From the NCBI GenBank assembly GCA_030272585.1, contig BSYQ01000005.1:372001-436000 (forward strand): DNA of 64,000 nucleotides, written 5' to 3'. Shown here in pieces: positions 32,501 to 43,553 of this stretch. The stretch is from Bryopsis sp. KO-2023 (taxonomy: Eukaryota > Chlorophyta > Ulvophyceae > Bryopsidales > Bryopsidaceae). A program made the position numbers and the translations under genes. The notes under the pieces were generated by a model that saw only the letters and a program-made list of their open reading frames with translations, was not told where the DNA came from and did no database searches. The stretch's first letter is position 1. Each line of letters starts with the position of its first letter.

Positions 32501-34444
32501 CAACTGATCAACTCTGGGACTCATGCGAGTCAATTGACCTAGATTCTTGGCAGCCTGGTCTCGGACGTTTGGAGTGGGGTCCTGTAGACATTTCAAGAAA
32601 GTGGTTTGCAGCTGAGGGACGAATGCCTCGAGTCCGTCTCCCGCTTTGTTGATCAGCAACCCCAGCGTTGTGAGGATGGCAAGCTTGATTCGCCAGGGGA
32701 ATCTATCACGGATGATCCTGATGAGCGGAGCAGTGATTTGAACGACGAATGGCCTCAGCATTTTGGTGCTGGTCAGCTCGACGAGCTCTCCTAAACCCTC
32801 AGTAGCGAGCTCACGGAGATCAGCTGAACTTCCCTGTAAACAATACTCTCAGTCATCCTCCACAAAGGTTCAATCCCAACAGCCTCGAACCAATTCAAAA
32901 AATAACAAACGGGTTTGTCCACACTCAAAAATACCTGCAACACTCCTTGGAGGTAGATCTGCAAGACTGGACCTAACCCTTTAGGCAAGCAGAACTCATG
33001 CACCAAAATCTCCTCCCCGGTCATTTTCCTCCTCTCCTTGTCCCTGGCACTCGCAACCGCATCTTTCAGGCAACGCACAAAAGAGGGCTGCGTGTCCTTG
33101 GGGATGGTTGCAGTGACCGACTCCAGGGCAGTCCAACAAGTCTTCACCACAATTTCATTGTCTTCCTCAAGCAATGGCACCAGTGCTGTGATGAGCTCCG
33201 CGGTGTGCTCCGAAACATCCACCTTGGCATCGCTGCACAGAGTTTTGACCAGCTCTGCTGAGCAGAGGTACCTGGTCAAATCCTCCAGCCCCTTCAGCAA
33301 CTCAGCAATGAGAATCGAGGTCGCTTCTTCTGGCACAGACAAGGCCACCTGTCTTGCAGCAACCTTTGCTGCTTCCTCCACAGGTTTCCCGCTTTCCATG
33401 CTGGCCAGTGACAAAACAGCCGGCAGAATGGTGGGCAAATGTGCTCGCAGGGATGCCCCTGCAGCACTCGCCAGGGCCCACAAGGCTTGGATATTTGTGA
33501 CTGAGATGGGTTTGTGCAGCAGCCTTGGAACCATGGAGTTCAGCGTTTGAGGTCTTACGCTCAGAATCACTTGAAGACCTTTCAAGGCCTGAGAATTTCC
33601 CCTGTCTGATTGAAGCTGTGCCAAAATGGCTGGAACAACGGTATTCACGACAGAACCAGCACCTGCCTTGAAAAGGGCATTAAAAGCTCCAGCCGCCGCC
33701 TCACGGACCTGATCAACAACCACCAGGCACAGTTGCTCTCGGTTTAAAACTGTCTTTTCTACAGCATGTGTTTTAGCTTGAATCTGATATGATGTGATCA
33801 ATGCCCATTACTTCTTTTTGTTCCGAAACTGCAGCTTTCGGAAGACTGGTCCCATGCATTTTGAAAAGACATTTTTTTACCTCAGGATCCTGGGACCCTT
33901 TCGACCCACACAAGCTCACGATCAAAGGGCATGCGATTCCATATTGACGTGCATCAAAAACGCCCCAGGAACCATCAACGCCTATGGAAATTCGACATTC
34001 GGGTTGGCACCTGACCCTTCCAAGTTGTACATTCAGCAACTTCGCTTTGTCTGGATTGCGCCCCTGAATGACCTGAAAAGCAAAAGTCGAATTAGCTACA
34101 AATCGACACACCTGCATGCTCCACCCCGCGACAGCTGAGGATTCCAAAGAGTTTCCTCCAAGTTCGGCTTGTGTCGGACCCAAACCCACAGCTGAGCTGA
34201 TTTCCTCGATTTCTGCTTCCACATCTTTGTCGCGCTCGTTTTGGTAGTTGTTGGCGTGGTTCTTCTCTTGGACGTGGACGTGGTCGTCGTCGTGGTCGTG
34301 GTCGTGATCGTTCTGTTTCTGGGTCTGGGTCTGGGTCTGGTTCTGGTTCTGTCGTCTCTTACGAAGACGAAGGATATGGTGGATTCTTGTTGCGCCAGCG
34401 ATAGCAAGTCCAACTCCAATCACTATCTTGGCTTTCTTCATCAT
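29312..34444 (-). CDS. GCN1-dynein chimera with leader (unit 2), complete frame
   Basis: Exons by eye (minus): 34444-34112, 34072-33881, 33708-32935, 32833-32024, 31952-31468, 31363-31065, 30955-30607, 30518-29688, 29519-29312. All phases match, giving an uninterrupted ATG-to-stop frame of 1,426 residues. The 39-base gap between the first two exons is a multiple of three and open, so it may not be an intron. Order: leader; unknown segment; HEAT repeats of GCN1, the ribosome-bound activator of the eIF2-alpha kinase GCN2 (LRPFVVQITAPLIRI, FVPQLQTTFLKCLQD); then dynein from the end of AAA1 through AAA2, AAA3, AAA5 and the start of AAA6. The GCN1-dynein junction is inside one exon near 32300. AAA2 reads FSSKSS (Gly to Ser), AAA3 GTGKP. 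No stalk. Joining two unrelated families in frame with intact splicing is unusual; an expressed product is inference. Confidence 0.6.
29688..30518 (-). CDS. Unit 2 exon joining AAA3 directly to AAA5
   Basis: The exon starts [21 protein letters not shown] (AAA3 P-loop, Pro at the Ser/Thr position) and runs to GAQPSVE. Near 30230 it continues at once as [16 protein letters not shown] (AAA5). About a thousand residues of a normal dynein, including AAA4 and the stalk, are absent without leaving an intron. Confidence 0.7.
30607..31952 (-). CDS. Unit 2 AAA2 and AAA2-AAA3 exons
   Basis: AAA2 exon 31952-31468 (VGQPFSSKSSFIKVLSG; TVDAVWIENMN retained), then 31363-31065 (CGMVYLEPHQLWWRHLLTSW) and 30955-30607 ([21 protein letters not shown]). 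The AAA2 P-loop has Ser where Gly precedes the Lys. Confidence 0.65.
32024..32833 (-). CDS. Unit 2 fusion exon: GCN1 into dynein AAA1
   Basis: The exon starts GSSADLRELATEGLGEL (GCN1) and continues through the GCN1 helices to SMGEEESDIV near 32318. Within a few codons (near 32300) it becomes dynein: [26 protein letters not shown], ending at the GTGGGC donor used by the other units. There is no stop, no intron and no linker between the two families. Confidence 0.75.
32935..33708 (-). CDS. Unit 2 GCN1 HEAT-repeat exon
   Basis: Starts VREAAAGAFNALFK after TTGATCAG, runs through LSVRPQTLNSMVPRLLHKP, ASARDKERRKMTGEE and FCLPKGLGPVLQIYLQGVLQ, and ends at a CAG/GTATTT donor. It corresponds to the C-terminal third of GCN1. 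It keeps a segment of about 57 residues (from ARQVALSVPEEATS) that the plus-strand copy has lost. Confidence 0.75.
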
Positions 34445-34450
34445 CTTTGG

Positions 34451-34468
34451 ACCAAGTTGTAACCTGGT
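34451..34468 (-). promoter_or_regulatory. 5'UTR hairpin before leader ATG, unit 2
   Basis: Minus strand ACCAGGT-TACA-ACTTGGT pairs over seven positions with one G-T pair and ends six bases before the ATG. Compared with the plus-strand copy, the fourth pair changes from G-C to A-T, a compensatory change. Confidence 0.5.
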
Positions 34469-34504
34469 CGACCCAGAGATGGAAAACGGACTATCCTTCC
34501 AAGT

Positions 34505-34560
34505 CTTATACCCATCACTGGGTCGCGAAGTTTGACCTTTGCATTTCTGTCAATCACGTG
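34505..34560 (-). promoter_or_regulatory. Promoter of unit 2: TATA box and CACGTG
   Basis: TATAAG (34510-34505, minus) lies 61 bases from the ATG; CACGTG is at 34555-34560, followed upstream by a GA-rich run (34568-34610). Confidence 0.5.
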
Positions 34561-35020
34561 GCTTGTGGGGAGAAAGAAAAGGAAAGGGAGAGGGAGAGAG
34601 AGAGAGAGAGTTCAGAGGAAATGCACCAATTGCAAATTAAAAAATTATTTGAGGAAATGCACCAATTGCAAATTAAAAAATTATTTAAAAAACATACCCC
34701 CCACCAATTACAAAAAACAACCATAATTTCATCTGCAACTGGAACTCTAAACAAAGAGATACTGACATAGCAAAAGAAGGCCTAGCTCTATTCTCATTGG
34801 ACACCATTAAAAGCAGATGGCAGTGCTCCTGGACCACTTTCCAATGGCTCGAATCGTTGTGCCACCGTTTCAGGCCCCTCCTTGAGTTTCTGGCCAGGTA
34901 GTGCCTGCTCTCCAAATAGATGGATGGGCAGGCCACAGGAAGGTATTCCAGCCAAATCACACTAGTGAGGAGCCAGACCGAAAGTGTGGTACAAAAGATC
35001 GAAGCAGCACCTTGTAGAGA
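34555..35020 (-). repeat. Upstream cassette R1, copy 3
   Basis: Same block order as 16098-16520. It also contains an internal tandem duplication of about 40 bases (GAGGAAATGCACCAATTGCA at 34614 and 34650). The upstream end is near 35020 (GAGAAAAGCAAATGAA). Confidence 0.7.
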
Positions 35021-36839
35021 AAAGCAAATGAAAAAACATGTCCAGAAAACTAGACCAACATTTCATTGCGATCTGTACAAACAAGCTGGAACCCAATGTA
35101 AATGAAACTTGATGCAACCCCACAAAAGTTGGGCAGATTTTTTTTCTTTGATCCTGGTCCACAACGAAAGCACGGCCCATCCCTCTCAAACAGATCGTGC
35201 CCACTGGCGGCTGTCATGGGAGCGAGACATCCAGCGATAATTTCGTTGCACATTCTGTCCATATATTTGAACAAATCCAGGTGACTCATCACATCTTGGG
35301 TCACATACTGCAGAACCGCAGACCAAATGCCATCGGGCATTACCAGCAGGATTTCCACATCCAGATTGTTGCCTGGAGAGAGTCCGAGTAGTAAGATTGA
35401 ACAAGCTTCCTCAGACCAGCCGTGAATCCTTCGTCATCTATTCATTAGATGACTTCATTCGAGTGCGAAGGGCATCCAACCTTCAGACGTCATCCCTCAA
35501 GCTCTTGATCTTTCTTTGGTGGATGGCAGAAGCAAAAACGACGGGGCACAACAAAACAGCGAAGAACATGATTGACTATTGTTCGATCAATGCATGACCT
35601 ACATTCCCAAGGATCTTCAAAACCAACTGTAGTGAGGATGTTCATTTTAAAACTTTTTCGATAGAATCGATTTATGGTCTGAATGACACTACTAAATCCT
35701 TTCGTCTTATTTTAGGAACCAGTATACACTTCACAGGTACGGCGGGATTCTCTTATCATCAAAGATACCCAAAGTGTCTATTTTGACAAATTGTCCTCCT
35801 GAACTCAGTGGAAACTGCTTGCAAACGCTCAATTTCGACTTCTTCTTTGTTGCATCCCCAGAGATCTTGGACCCCATTGTTGTTCAGCAGTGCCAATGGA
35901 GGCAGAAGCGTCGCCAGCAGAGGCTATTTTCGATTTGATCGAAGTGGGTCCATCCATGTCGGTGTCCTCCTCCTCCTCTGCTTCATTCTCGACATCCATC
36001 TAAATCAAACTTGGCTCGGTCAGCCTGTTTTGGGCCACCTTTGGAGGATTTCCCCCCACCCCTTGCATATTGTCTGGATATCCCCTGCCCATTCCATTTA
36101 TCTTCATCCGCCAACTCCAGTTTCTCGGAGTATTCTCGTGGTGGTGGGCTCGCTTTTATCCTGAGTGGCCTAAACACAGAAGATATGCCGACAGTGTTTT
36201 TCTCTCTCTGTTTTTTTTTCCCTCAGGAAGAGGCTTATTTTTCTCTTTCGGATCACACTGCATGAACAGAAACAGATCGCGAATAAGATGCGCTGCGGAT
36301 TCGCGTGCTGCGCTACCCATGCAGCGCAGCGCTAGCGTTAAGCGCCGCCGGAAAAAAAAAGCAGCAATGGGAAAGCCCCTCGATCCAGGCAGACATGGTT
36401 TCTGTGGACGATTGAAAACACTCACCATTGGCGATCGGGGCCCACCTCAGGATTTCTTCCATCCATTCCTTTCGACGTCGAGTGAACTGGGTCGACACTC
36501 GGCCCATATCACTCCGCCCCACGCACGCATCAAAAACGGGATTCCGAAGAGTTTGGGTCCTTGCAATCGTTTGTTGTCGTATTTTGGAGATGGTTCTGAG
36601 GGGTTTGGAGCACCGTCGTTCCCTGTCGACTTCACAGCACATCGTACTGGCACTTTTTTTGAGGCCACTCTCAACATCGTATTCACATCACATAGTCGCA
36701 GCCTCATGAGGCTGCGTTTTTCATTCGTCAAGTCCTCATCGAGTTGGAGCAGCTCCGGACGGAGCGGGGGGGATTGGCGGTGTGTGTTTGTTTTGGATAG
36801 CTTCCTCATAAAAAATTGCAGCTTTTCTGGTTTCGCTTT
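35021..36839. other. Unit 2 upstream region, no gene recognised
   Basis: No known family. The plus frame 36070-36852 and the minus frames at 36156-36809 are long but lack domains. A block at 36590-36665 matches, inverted, 58605-58690, extending the similarity between the plus-strand unit and unit 2 beyond the promoters. Confidence 0.4.
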
Positions 36840-37810
36840 TTTTTTAGCCTAAGGATTGAAAAGCGGCAATGATGAAGCTGACAATGTACCTTTTCGTTTC
36901 TTGAAAAAAAAGAATGCAATCTTTGATGACTGATGAAAGCCCCCATATCGGCCATCTCTTGGGTAATCGACCATTTTTTCTTCTTTTTTTTCTTTCTGTG
37001 GGAAAAAACATTTGTTGGGAATCAACATATTGAGCACATAAACCCTTTGTTTGTTTTTTTTGTTCTACGTCTTTTTTTCTTCTACAAACAACCCGGGGGT
37101 GGAGAGGTGTTCAAAGGTTTTCCTTTATTTTCTTTTTTTTTAACCCTTTATGGTAAGGAATGTGCATCGGCAATCAGTAAAGGGGCTTCTAGGAGTGCAT
37201 TTTTTGACGTAGAGCTGGACGGTGCCCAGTACAGTTGGATGGACTCAGAATTATTGCTTTGGGCATTGAAATCAGGCCAACTTAGTTCTGTTCGTATGAA
37301 AACAGGCCGGATGAATGTGAATGGAATGCAGATAGTAGGGTTGCTTCTTCTATTCCTTTTGTTGATTGATATACCACAACCAGCATTTTCCATCGTGCCT
37401 ATAGCTTTTCAAGATTGAGAATGTAGCTTTCGCCCACTCAGGCCGTCTTGGAAAAGATTTTGTCTGATTCTGAATGGTCGATGCATAAGTATAAATAGAT
37501 TTCCTCAGATGCTTCACTCTTATGCGAAATGACCGGGCGGTAATTTTTCTTGGAATCGTAGGTTTGAGATTACGTCTTAAGAGACAATGAACAACAACAT
37601 TGTATTTCTACTCAAACTCAACCCAACACGGCCAGCACAGTTGAGGTAAGCTCCGACTATTTGCATATTAAATTCAGATGAGGGCAAAAAAGATTCAAAA
37701 AAGCTATCGGTTCTTTTTTTAATTTGAAGGGAATATAAAATAAGCCATGAAATCTATAATAATATTGAGGTGTTTCGCAGCCGCCTCCCTAAAACAAAGA
37801 ATTTTGAATA
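36840..37810. repeat. Long upstream repeat, unit 2 copy
   Basis: Contains GGAATGTGCATCGGCAATCAGTAA, AGAGCTGGACGGTGCCCAGTACAGTT and CACGGCCAGCACAGTTGAGG, each also present in the copies near 18975-19055 and 18070-18095. Block order matches, but the middle is shortened compared with unit 1. Confidence 0.65.
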
Positions 37811-38010
37811 TATATTCTCCATAGGTGGTGGAGGCGATCTTACTGTTATGAGAAGGGGAGTAGTGGGGGAAGTCCTAATAGGTAAGAGAGAATTAAGTGA
37901 ACATGCATGCGACAGAGTGGTATGAGGCGAGTGTCGGGTATGGAATGATTCTTGTGAAAAGCGATCCAGAGAAATCAGAGTGAGACTATTTTTGTTTCCT
38001 GTTTTTTTCT

Positions 38011-38125
38011 ATGAGGCTTCACTTGGACGTGTTTCTCAAAACGAAAGCTTTTTCCTTCCAGCTGATCCCCATTCTGTTTCTCATTTGTTTTTTGGGTTTT
38101 GCCATTGCTTGTTGCGTTCCAAGAG
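38011..38125 (+). CDS. Possible signal-peptide exon
   Basis: From the ATG at 38011 the frame encodes a hydrophobic core (LIPILFLICFLGFAIACC) followed by a strong donor (AAGAG/GTGAGT). This resembles exon 1 of a secreted protein. No in-phase partner exon was identified, so it may be fortuitous. Confidence 0.25.
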
Positions 38126-39607
38126 GTGAGTCTTTCCTCCCAATACAAGCAGCAGATTTCATATTCTCAGGATCTGCTACTGCCTCTGTTCTATACTCCA
38201 TGTACTGGTATTTATGATTCTGAGTCCTGTGCCCTTGCGTCAACCATCTTGAATATCTGTGCACATACTGATATCTTCCTGGAAACGGTGCTTTCGCTTT
38301 GAATCAGGTTTTCCTATCAGAAAAACACTTGTGGAGAGTTATGCATTATGCTGCTGTACAGAATTTGGCTACTTATGTTCACAAATGATGATCCCGTAGT
38401 GAGGAGATATCCTTATATATGGGCAGATGAATTTTCCACCAATTCATTATGGCTGTGGATTCCTGTCGCAAACAGGCATGTGTGTGTATGTACGCAGCCT
38501 CTTGTTTTTTTTTCTTTTTTTGAAAAATGGGGGAGGAGGGTGCAGATCCTGAGTGATTGATGTGACGTTTTTTTGGTTTCAACTCTTTCTCCGGGGATTC
38601 AGATTTGCATTTGGTTTTAAGTAACATTGTGGAGAAACTTGAGTGTGAAGACTGTTCGATAATAGAAACGCTTGAAGGGGCATTCGATGCAAGCCCTTCA
38701 CTTTCCACACCCGAGGTTTCTGTTGTGAATTCGTGATGGAGTTTCTTGGAGTAGAGAATTCTCAAAAGAGTTTTGTGTTTCGTGTTGCTTCAGATTATTG
38801 ATATCGTCAGGGTGACTATGGAGCATCCTCGGTTCAGGAAACAATCTGCCACTTGACAAGACAATTTTGTGGGGAATGGAAGTGGGTTTTTTTACTATTG
38901 TTATTGGCTGAATAGAGGGTTGAATGTGGGGCACAGGGGCAGGAAGGTTTTTTCTTGCAAAAATTGAAGGGCAAAGAAACAATTGTCTTTTTCGTTTTGA
39001 CTTGACTTAACGTGGGACTGCTGGTGGCTTGTTTTTTTGATTTCTACCCTTGGAAAGAGTTTATGGAAGACCTTTATCATATGACAATATATCAACATGT
39101 TAAAAATTTCAAATCAGACCACAAAACCAAGAGATTCCAATTCCTCACCGACTTTCATTCCAAATTCTTTAAGAACCACGTATTTCAATAACGATGTGGC
39201 TGGCGGTGGTTCAATCTCTTCGATATCCAAGAATGCCTCCATTAGCTCCTTAGACGTCCAACCGTCTTCAAATTGATCACATCCTTGGGCTTCCCTTGTT
39301 GAGCGTAATTGCGACCTCCATACCTCGTTTTCTTCATGGTCTTTTTGTGTCCATTGTCTTTGTAGCCCAGATCTCTGGAAAAATATGAACAAATGCTCAT
39401 AATATAGATATACCTGTGCTCTTGTATTTTTTCGTAATGTGTTGTTCGTTGCCTTATGCTTTTCTTTTTTTAGTCCAATTTTTGTTAATTGTTTCTGGCT
39501 CCTCGGCTTTGTTCTTAATTTTTTCGGCTTCTATTCTTTGTTAATGGGTGGTGTTTGTTGTCTGTCGTTTTTTCTTCTTCAGATTTTGTACGTTGCCCTT
39601 ACTGTTT
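38126..39607. other. Mostly unassigned
   Basis: A minus-strand frame at 39114-39392 has a protein-like acidic tail (MEAFLDIEEIEPPPATSLLKY) and a possible acceptor near 39376; the family is unknown. The rest shows nothing. Confidence 0.35.
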
Positions 39608-41078
39608 CTATTTTTCGTTTTTTTCAAGTGGTGGACGAATTTTTCGCATACCCACAAGGTGTGGACTTATTGAGAGCGACGGCTGTAGTCGTAATTCAAG
39701 GGTTCTACCGACCTTGGTTGTGATTTCATTTGGGGGTTCATGGAGTTGCTTCCCATCAGTTTGTTCGACTGCTTGGACCTTGGCTGTTTCACTGGCAGTA
39801 GTTTTGGACTGGGAGAGCGTGTTGCTGAGCTTTTTGTCGTCTAAAATGCTGCCTTGGGAGTTTCTGAGCTCATCATCGATGTGTGTGGGTTCCTGTTTCA
39901 TGGTGGCGTTGGTCATGGGGATCACTTGATTCTTCCTGCTCGGCTTTTCATTTGTGACTGCGTTGGCTTGCCCTTGCAGGTCAATGATCAATGGCCACTG
40001 CCTTGGGTTTTGGACGTCCTGGTATTTGATAGAGAGTTGCGTTTCTTGGACGAAGTTTTTCTGTCGATTGAGCCATGCCTGATTTTTGTTGTCGGTGATT
40101 TGATCGGCAAGAACTCTTCCAAATTCATCCATCCACAGGGGAAGGTTTTCAGGTTGATGCACAGTGGTCATCATATCAGCAATGGCTCCCTGAATGACAT
40201 GAAAGTAATAACTGGGGTTAGGGGCATCTGGTGCATGTTTTGCCATGTCTATCGGCTGAGCTTTCCTCCCCCAAATCACCTCCCATCGCACGTCAAAACA
40301 AGTTCACTGAAGGGTAGAAAGATCCACCAACGTAATAATAGTAATAATGATCACCTGGGTGAGCTCGATTTTGATCACTTCGCTCTTTGATTTCCCTCCT
40401 TGGCTGGCAGTGATGGCAATGCTTTTCTCTAACACCTCGAAACACCCACTCAACTCCAGAGAACTTTCTGGAATCATCCTCCCCCCCAGCAGAGCATTCC
40501 CTAAGGATTCTACCACAGGGCAGATCCTTGACATGGCCATCACGACGTCCTGGAATTTTAGAAAGAGTTTTGTTTTTTGGAGGGTTTTCCGCTGTTGGTG
40601 CAACCAGTTCTGATTTCCATTTTCGATGAGTCCATCAGCAAGAATGCTTCCAAATTCATCCATCCATTTGAGCTTTTCTTGGGCTCCGATCAGATTGCTC
40701 ATTTGTACGATGTCGCGAGAATCGTGCACGTATACTGTGCGAGGGTCTGTAGAACGTCGCACAGACCACTTTTTCCCATAGCATATTAAGGAAAGATGGC
40801 CCATTTGCACGACCGAAACCTTGCCAGGCTCCCCATTGGCTTCATTGACTGTGGCCACATCCACCACCGCATCCAACATTTTGTCATTCTCCTTCATCAT
40901 GCTCACACACAGAAGCAGCGAAAACATCAGGTTGTGCTTCTCGAACAGTGATCGGCAAACGTTTGCATATGGGGAGTGAGTGAAATTCTCCTTCGAGTTT
41001 TCCCCTTCTTCCTTGATATCCTTTGCCCGTGGGGCTTCCCTGATGAGGAGGGGCTGACAATGTTGGATGGCAAGGTAC
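39608..41078 (-). CDS. AAA3/AAA6 join plus duplicated unknown domain
   Basis: Exon 41078-40355 starts YLAIQHCQPLL (AAA3) and jumps in frame to IREAPRAKDIKEE and LFEKHNLMFSLLLCV (before AAA6). It then becomes unrelated: LKWMDEFGSILADGLIENG followed by NWLHQQRKTLQKTKLFLKFQD. Exon 40189-39608 repeats this domain (LPLWMDEFGRVLADQITDN, NWL-like AWLNRQKNF, LSIKYQD) and later has RNSQGSILDDKK, a faint echo of AAA5 (SNSQGSIVDEEQ). The duplicated domain of roughly 50 residues is not recognised. Confidence 0.5.
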
Positions 41079-41166
41079 CTGAACCATCACAAAAAAATCG
41101 ACACTTCAGAGAATGAAATACTCAAGCCAACAGGTGCCAGAACATCGAAATATCGCTTTTTTCTAC

Positions 41167-42291
41167 CTCGCCGAGTCTTTGATGAGCATAATGATATCGG
41201 AACCTTGTGCTCCAGCAGTGATGTCCACATCTGTGGGTGTATCCGTCCACAGCTGCCAAGTGGACGTTTCCTTGTTGAAGACGTAGTCATACACTGTGGT
41301 TTCCTGCGTGTCAGGCATGAGCGGGCAACAGAATCCGACAGGTTCCCCTATCACTTCCTCATACCCTGGAACGAGCTTTCCTTCAGAAAGTTCTCGAAAA
41401 AACTTGTTGAATTTTTTTCTGCCTTGATCGTCAGGGGTGCATCCAACTGACAACACGAACGAAAAAAGCAACATTCTGTCCATCCACAACAGCTTCTTGT
41501 CGTTGGGGAAATTTGCACCTGGAAATAACATCAGTCAAAACTGTGTCAGAAAAAGCGGATGGACCAGGCAAGGAAAAGGTGGGTCAGACAAGGTTCCCTT
41601 TTGTGCCATTTTTTGTGATCAACTTTGGGTGGGGACAAACACGGATAGCAATTTTACCGGCTGGTTTAGCTGCGTCCTCTTCCTCTGACGACTGGAACTC
41701 ATCCAAAAGGGAAACAATCGTGTTCATGGCTGTACGTGCAACATGGATATCTTCAGTTGGGGATACTTCTTTGGTCTCCTCTCTCAAAAACCTCAAACAG
41801 CACGGTAGAAGCCAGCTGAAAAGCTGGCCAATTCGATCGACTGGACTCTGTCCCAAAGTCGATTGCGGCAGTGTGGTCATCCACGATGTCAGCAGGAGCC
41901 TCCAGTCGAGTTGGTGAGGCTCCTTGTTGTCGTCCAAAACAGTCTTCATGTTTTCAATCCAGACGGCATCCACAGGACCGTCCAGCACGCAGAGTTTCCT
42001 GCCAGGAGAAGGATCCGATGCCAGCTGCCTGGAAGTAGTAGCTGCCAATACCCCATCCTTCCACTCCTGAGTAGCCTTGTCTGTTGCGCCACAAATTTGC
42101 CCCATTGTGGCAGACTTGGGATTCAAAACAAGTGTTTGAACCTTATCGAAACGGACGCCCTCCACTCCTTGCTTGCTGAATTCAGTCAGAGCGCCCGACA
42201 ACATTTTGATGGAGCTCGACTTGCTAGAGAACGGCTGGCCGACAAGCATGACACCGTGGCGGCCAATAATGATCTCATGGAGTCGCACCGT
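41167..42291 (-). CDS. Second-ring AAA2 merged with AAA2-AAA3, then AAA3
   Basis: Exon 42291-41643: a 4-base deletion destroyed the usual start of this exon, but a new CTGCAG/ACG acceptor keeps the frame. The P-loop reads FSSKSS. LDDNKE is joined directly to [13 protein letters not shown], so the intron and both exon edges seen in other units are gone, apparently by deletion between GAGCC-like matches. Exon 41518-41167 continues with [15 protein letters not shown]. Confidence 0.6.
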
Positions 42292-42376
42292 CTGCAGCCA
42301 CACAATTGGAAAAAACTTATCGTCTCGCTCATCACATTCACAAAGGGATATTCATATTCCCAGCGAGGAAGCCCAC

Positions 42377-42813
42377 CTTCGGAATGAAATTCTCCGATGC
42401 TGGCAAGTTGTGCAGGGCGCGCTGGTTTTTCATGGCTTGCACTGTCAATTCTTCCATGGCAGCAGCCGATTTCTTGGATTCTTTTTCTGCATTTTCCTGA
42501 CTTTTTTTGAAAGGTTTCTTCAAACTGTCGACTTTGACAGCTTTTGCAGATTTTTTATCCACGATAATTCTAAGCTTCTGGTTTTCCTCTTGCAGGGCAT
42601 CGTTCCTTTTCCAAACCGAATCCATCTCCGACCAAAGAATATCAATCATGCACTCCAACTGACCGTTTTCTTTCTGTAGGTGCTCCACTTGTTTCTGCAA
42701 AGCCTCCACTTGCTTGTCCACATCATCTTGCCTTCCCAGAATATCAGCAGCTTGATCACTGACTTGCTCACTGATTGTGGCCTCCAGTGGTGTTTCAATC
42801 TCGCTCCAAACAC
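42377..42813 (-). CDS. Coiled-coil exon fused to dynein
   Basis: About 115 residues of strongly heptad-like sequence (VEALQKQVEHLQKENGQLE, NDALQEENQKLR), then the same [18 protein letters not shown] coil as at 45060, then dynein [20 protein letters not shown]. It sits after AAA3, where a normal dynein would begin AAA4 and the stalk, but the sequence is not the dynein stalk. Its source gene is not recognised. Confidence 0.6.
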
Positions 42814-43086
42814 CTGGTCAGAAAAACAAAAAATGGAATGAAGGAAAATAGGATATTGGCTCAGGGACCACTCCCTTCATTAGCACCATTCAGAAACCCA
42901 GCAAGGCTCGTTTCCCAGTTTATGATCGTTCTTTTAATTAGTATCCATGATTGCAGCTCCAACAATTATGGCAAAACAGCCCAAACTTCTCGATGTGTCG
43001 TCCAAAAGCCAAATTGAAAAATTGTTAACCAGAGAGAAGAATCGGGAAAAATCTCAACTGTCGGGCCGGCAAAAGCACCCACTTAC

Positions 43087-43464
43087 TCATTTTTTCACTT
43101 TCGGATCCCTCGATGTTGCCACCAGCCAGGTTGTCGCGGCCATACCCTCCTGAGTAGTCCATGAACGGACTACACTTCGATTGACGGCTGTGCGGCCTTG
43201 GCTGACATGTTGATATCCTCAACGAAAATCACACAATTTTTACGGACCGGGGGCCCAAACACTCCCTCACAGCGTTTCTCGAGTCCACAATCCACTTGAT
43301 CTTGGGCCATGTTCCCAGACGTCTTGGCGGCGAAATTTATGAATACTGGGCTGTGCGACTCTTTGGCGAGAACCTTCACGAGATGCCGCACGACGTACAC
43401 CGACTTTCCTGTCCCGGTTGGTCCTACCATGAGGAGGGGCTGACTATGCTGGATAGCAAGGTAC
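43087..43464 (-). pseudogene. AAA3 exon with intact P-loop but a frameshift
   Basis: The P-loop reads VGPTGTGKSVYVV, the only AAA3 P-loop here with the normal Ser. After AAQPSIEV there is a TAG (43172-43170). Compared with unit 1 ([13 protein letters not shown]) about two bases are missing before FMDYSGG. The exon then stays open to the ATGA/GTAAGT donor. Confidence 0.65.
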
Positions 43465-43553
43465 CTAAGCCATCTAAAAAAGATCGACACTTCAGAGAAT
43501 GAAATACTCGAGCAAACAGGTGCCAAGAACATCGAAATATCGCTTTTTTCTAC

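Noticed and set aside
36070..36852. 260-codon plus-strand frame
   Set aside because: No domain, a composition rich in S, F and R without pattern, and it overlaps duplicated non-coding blocks.
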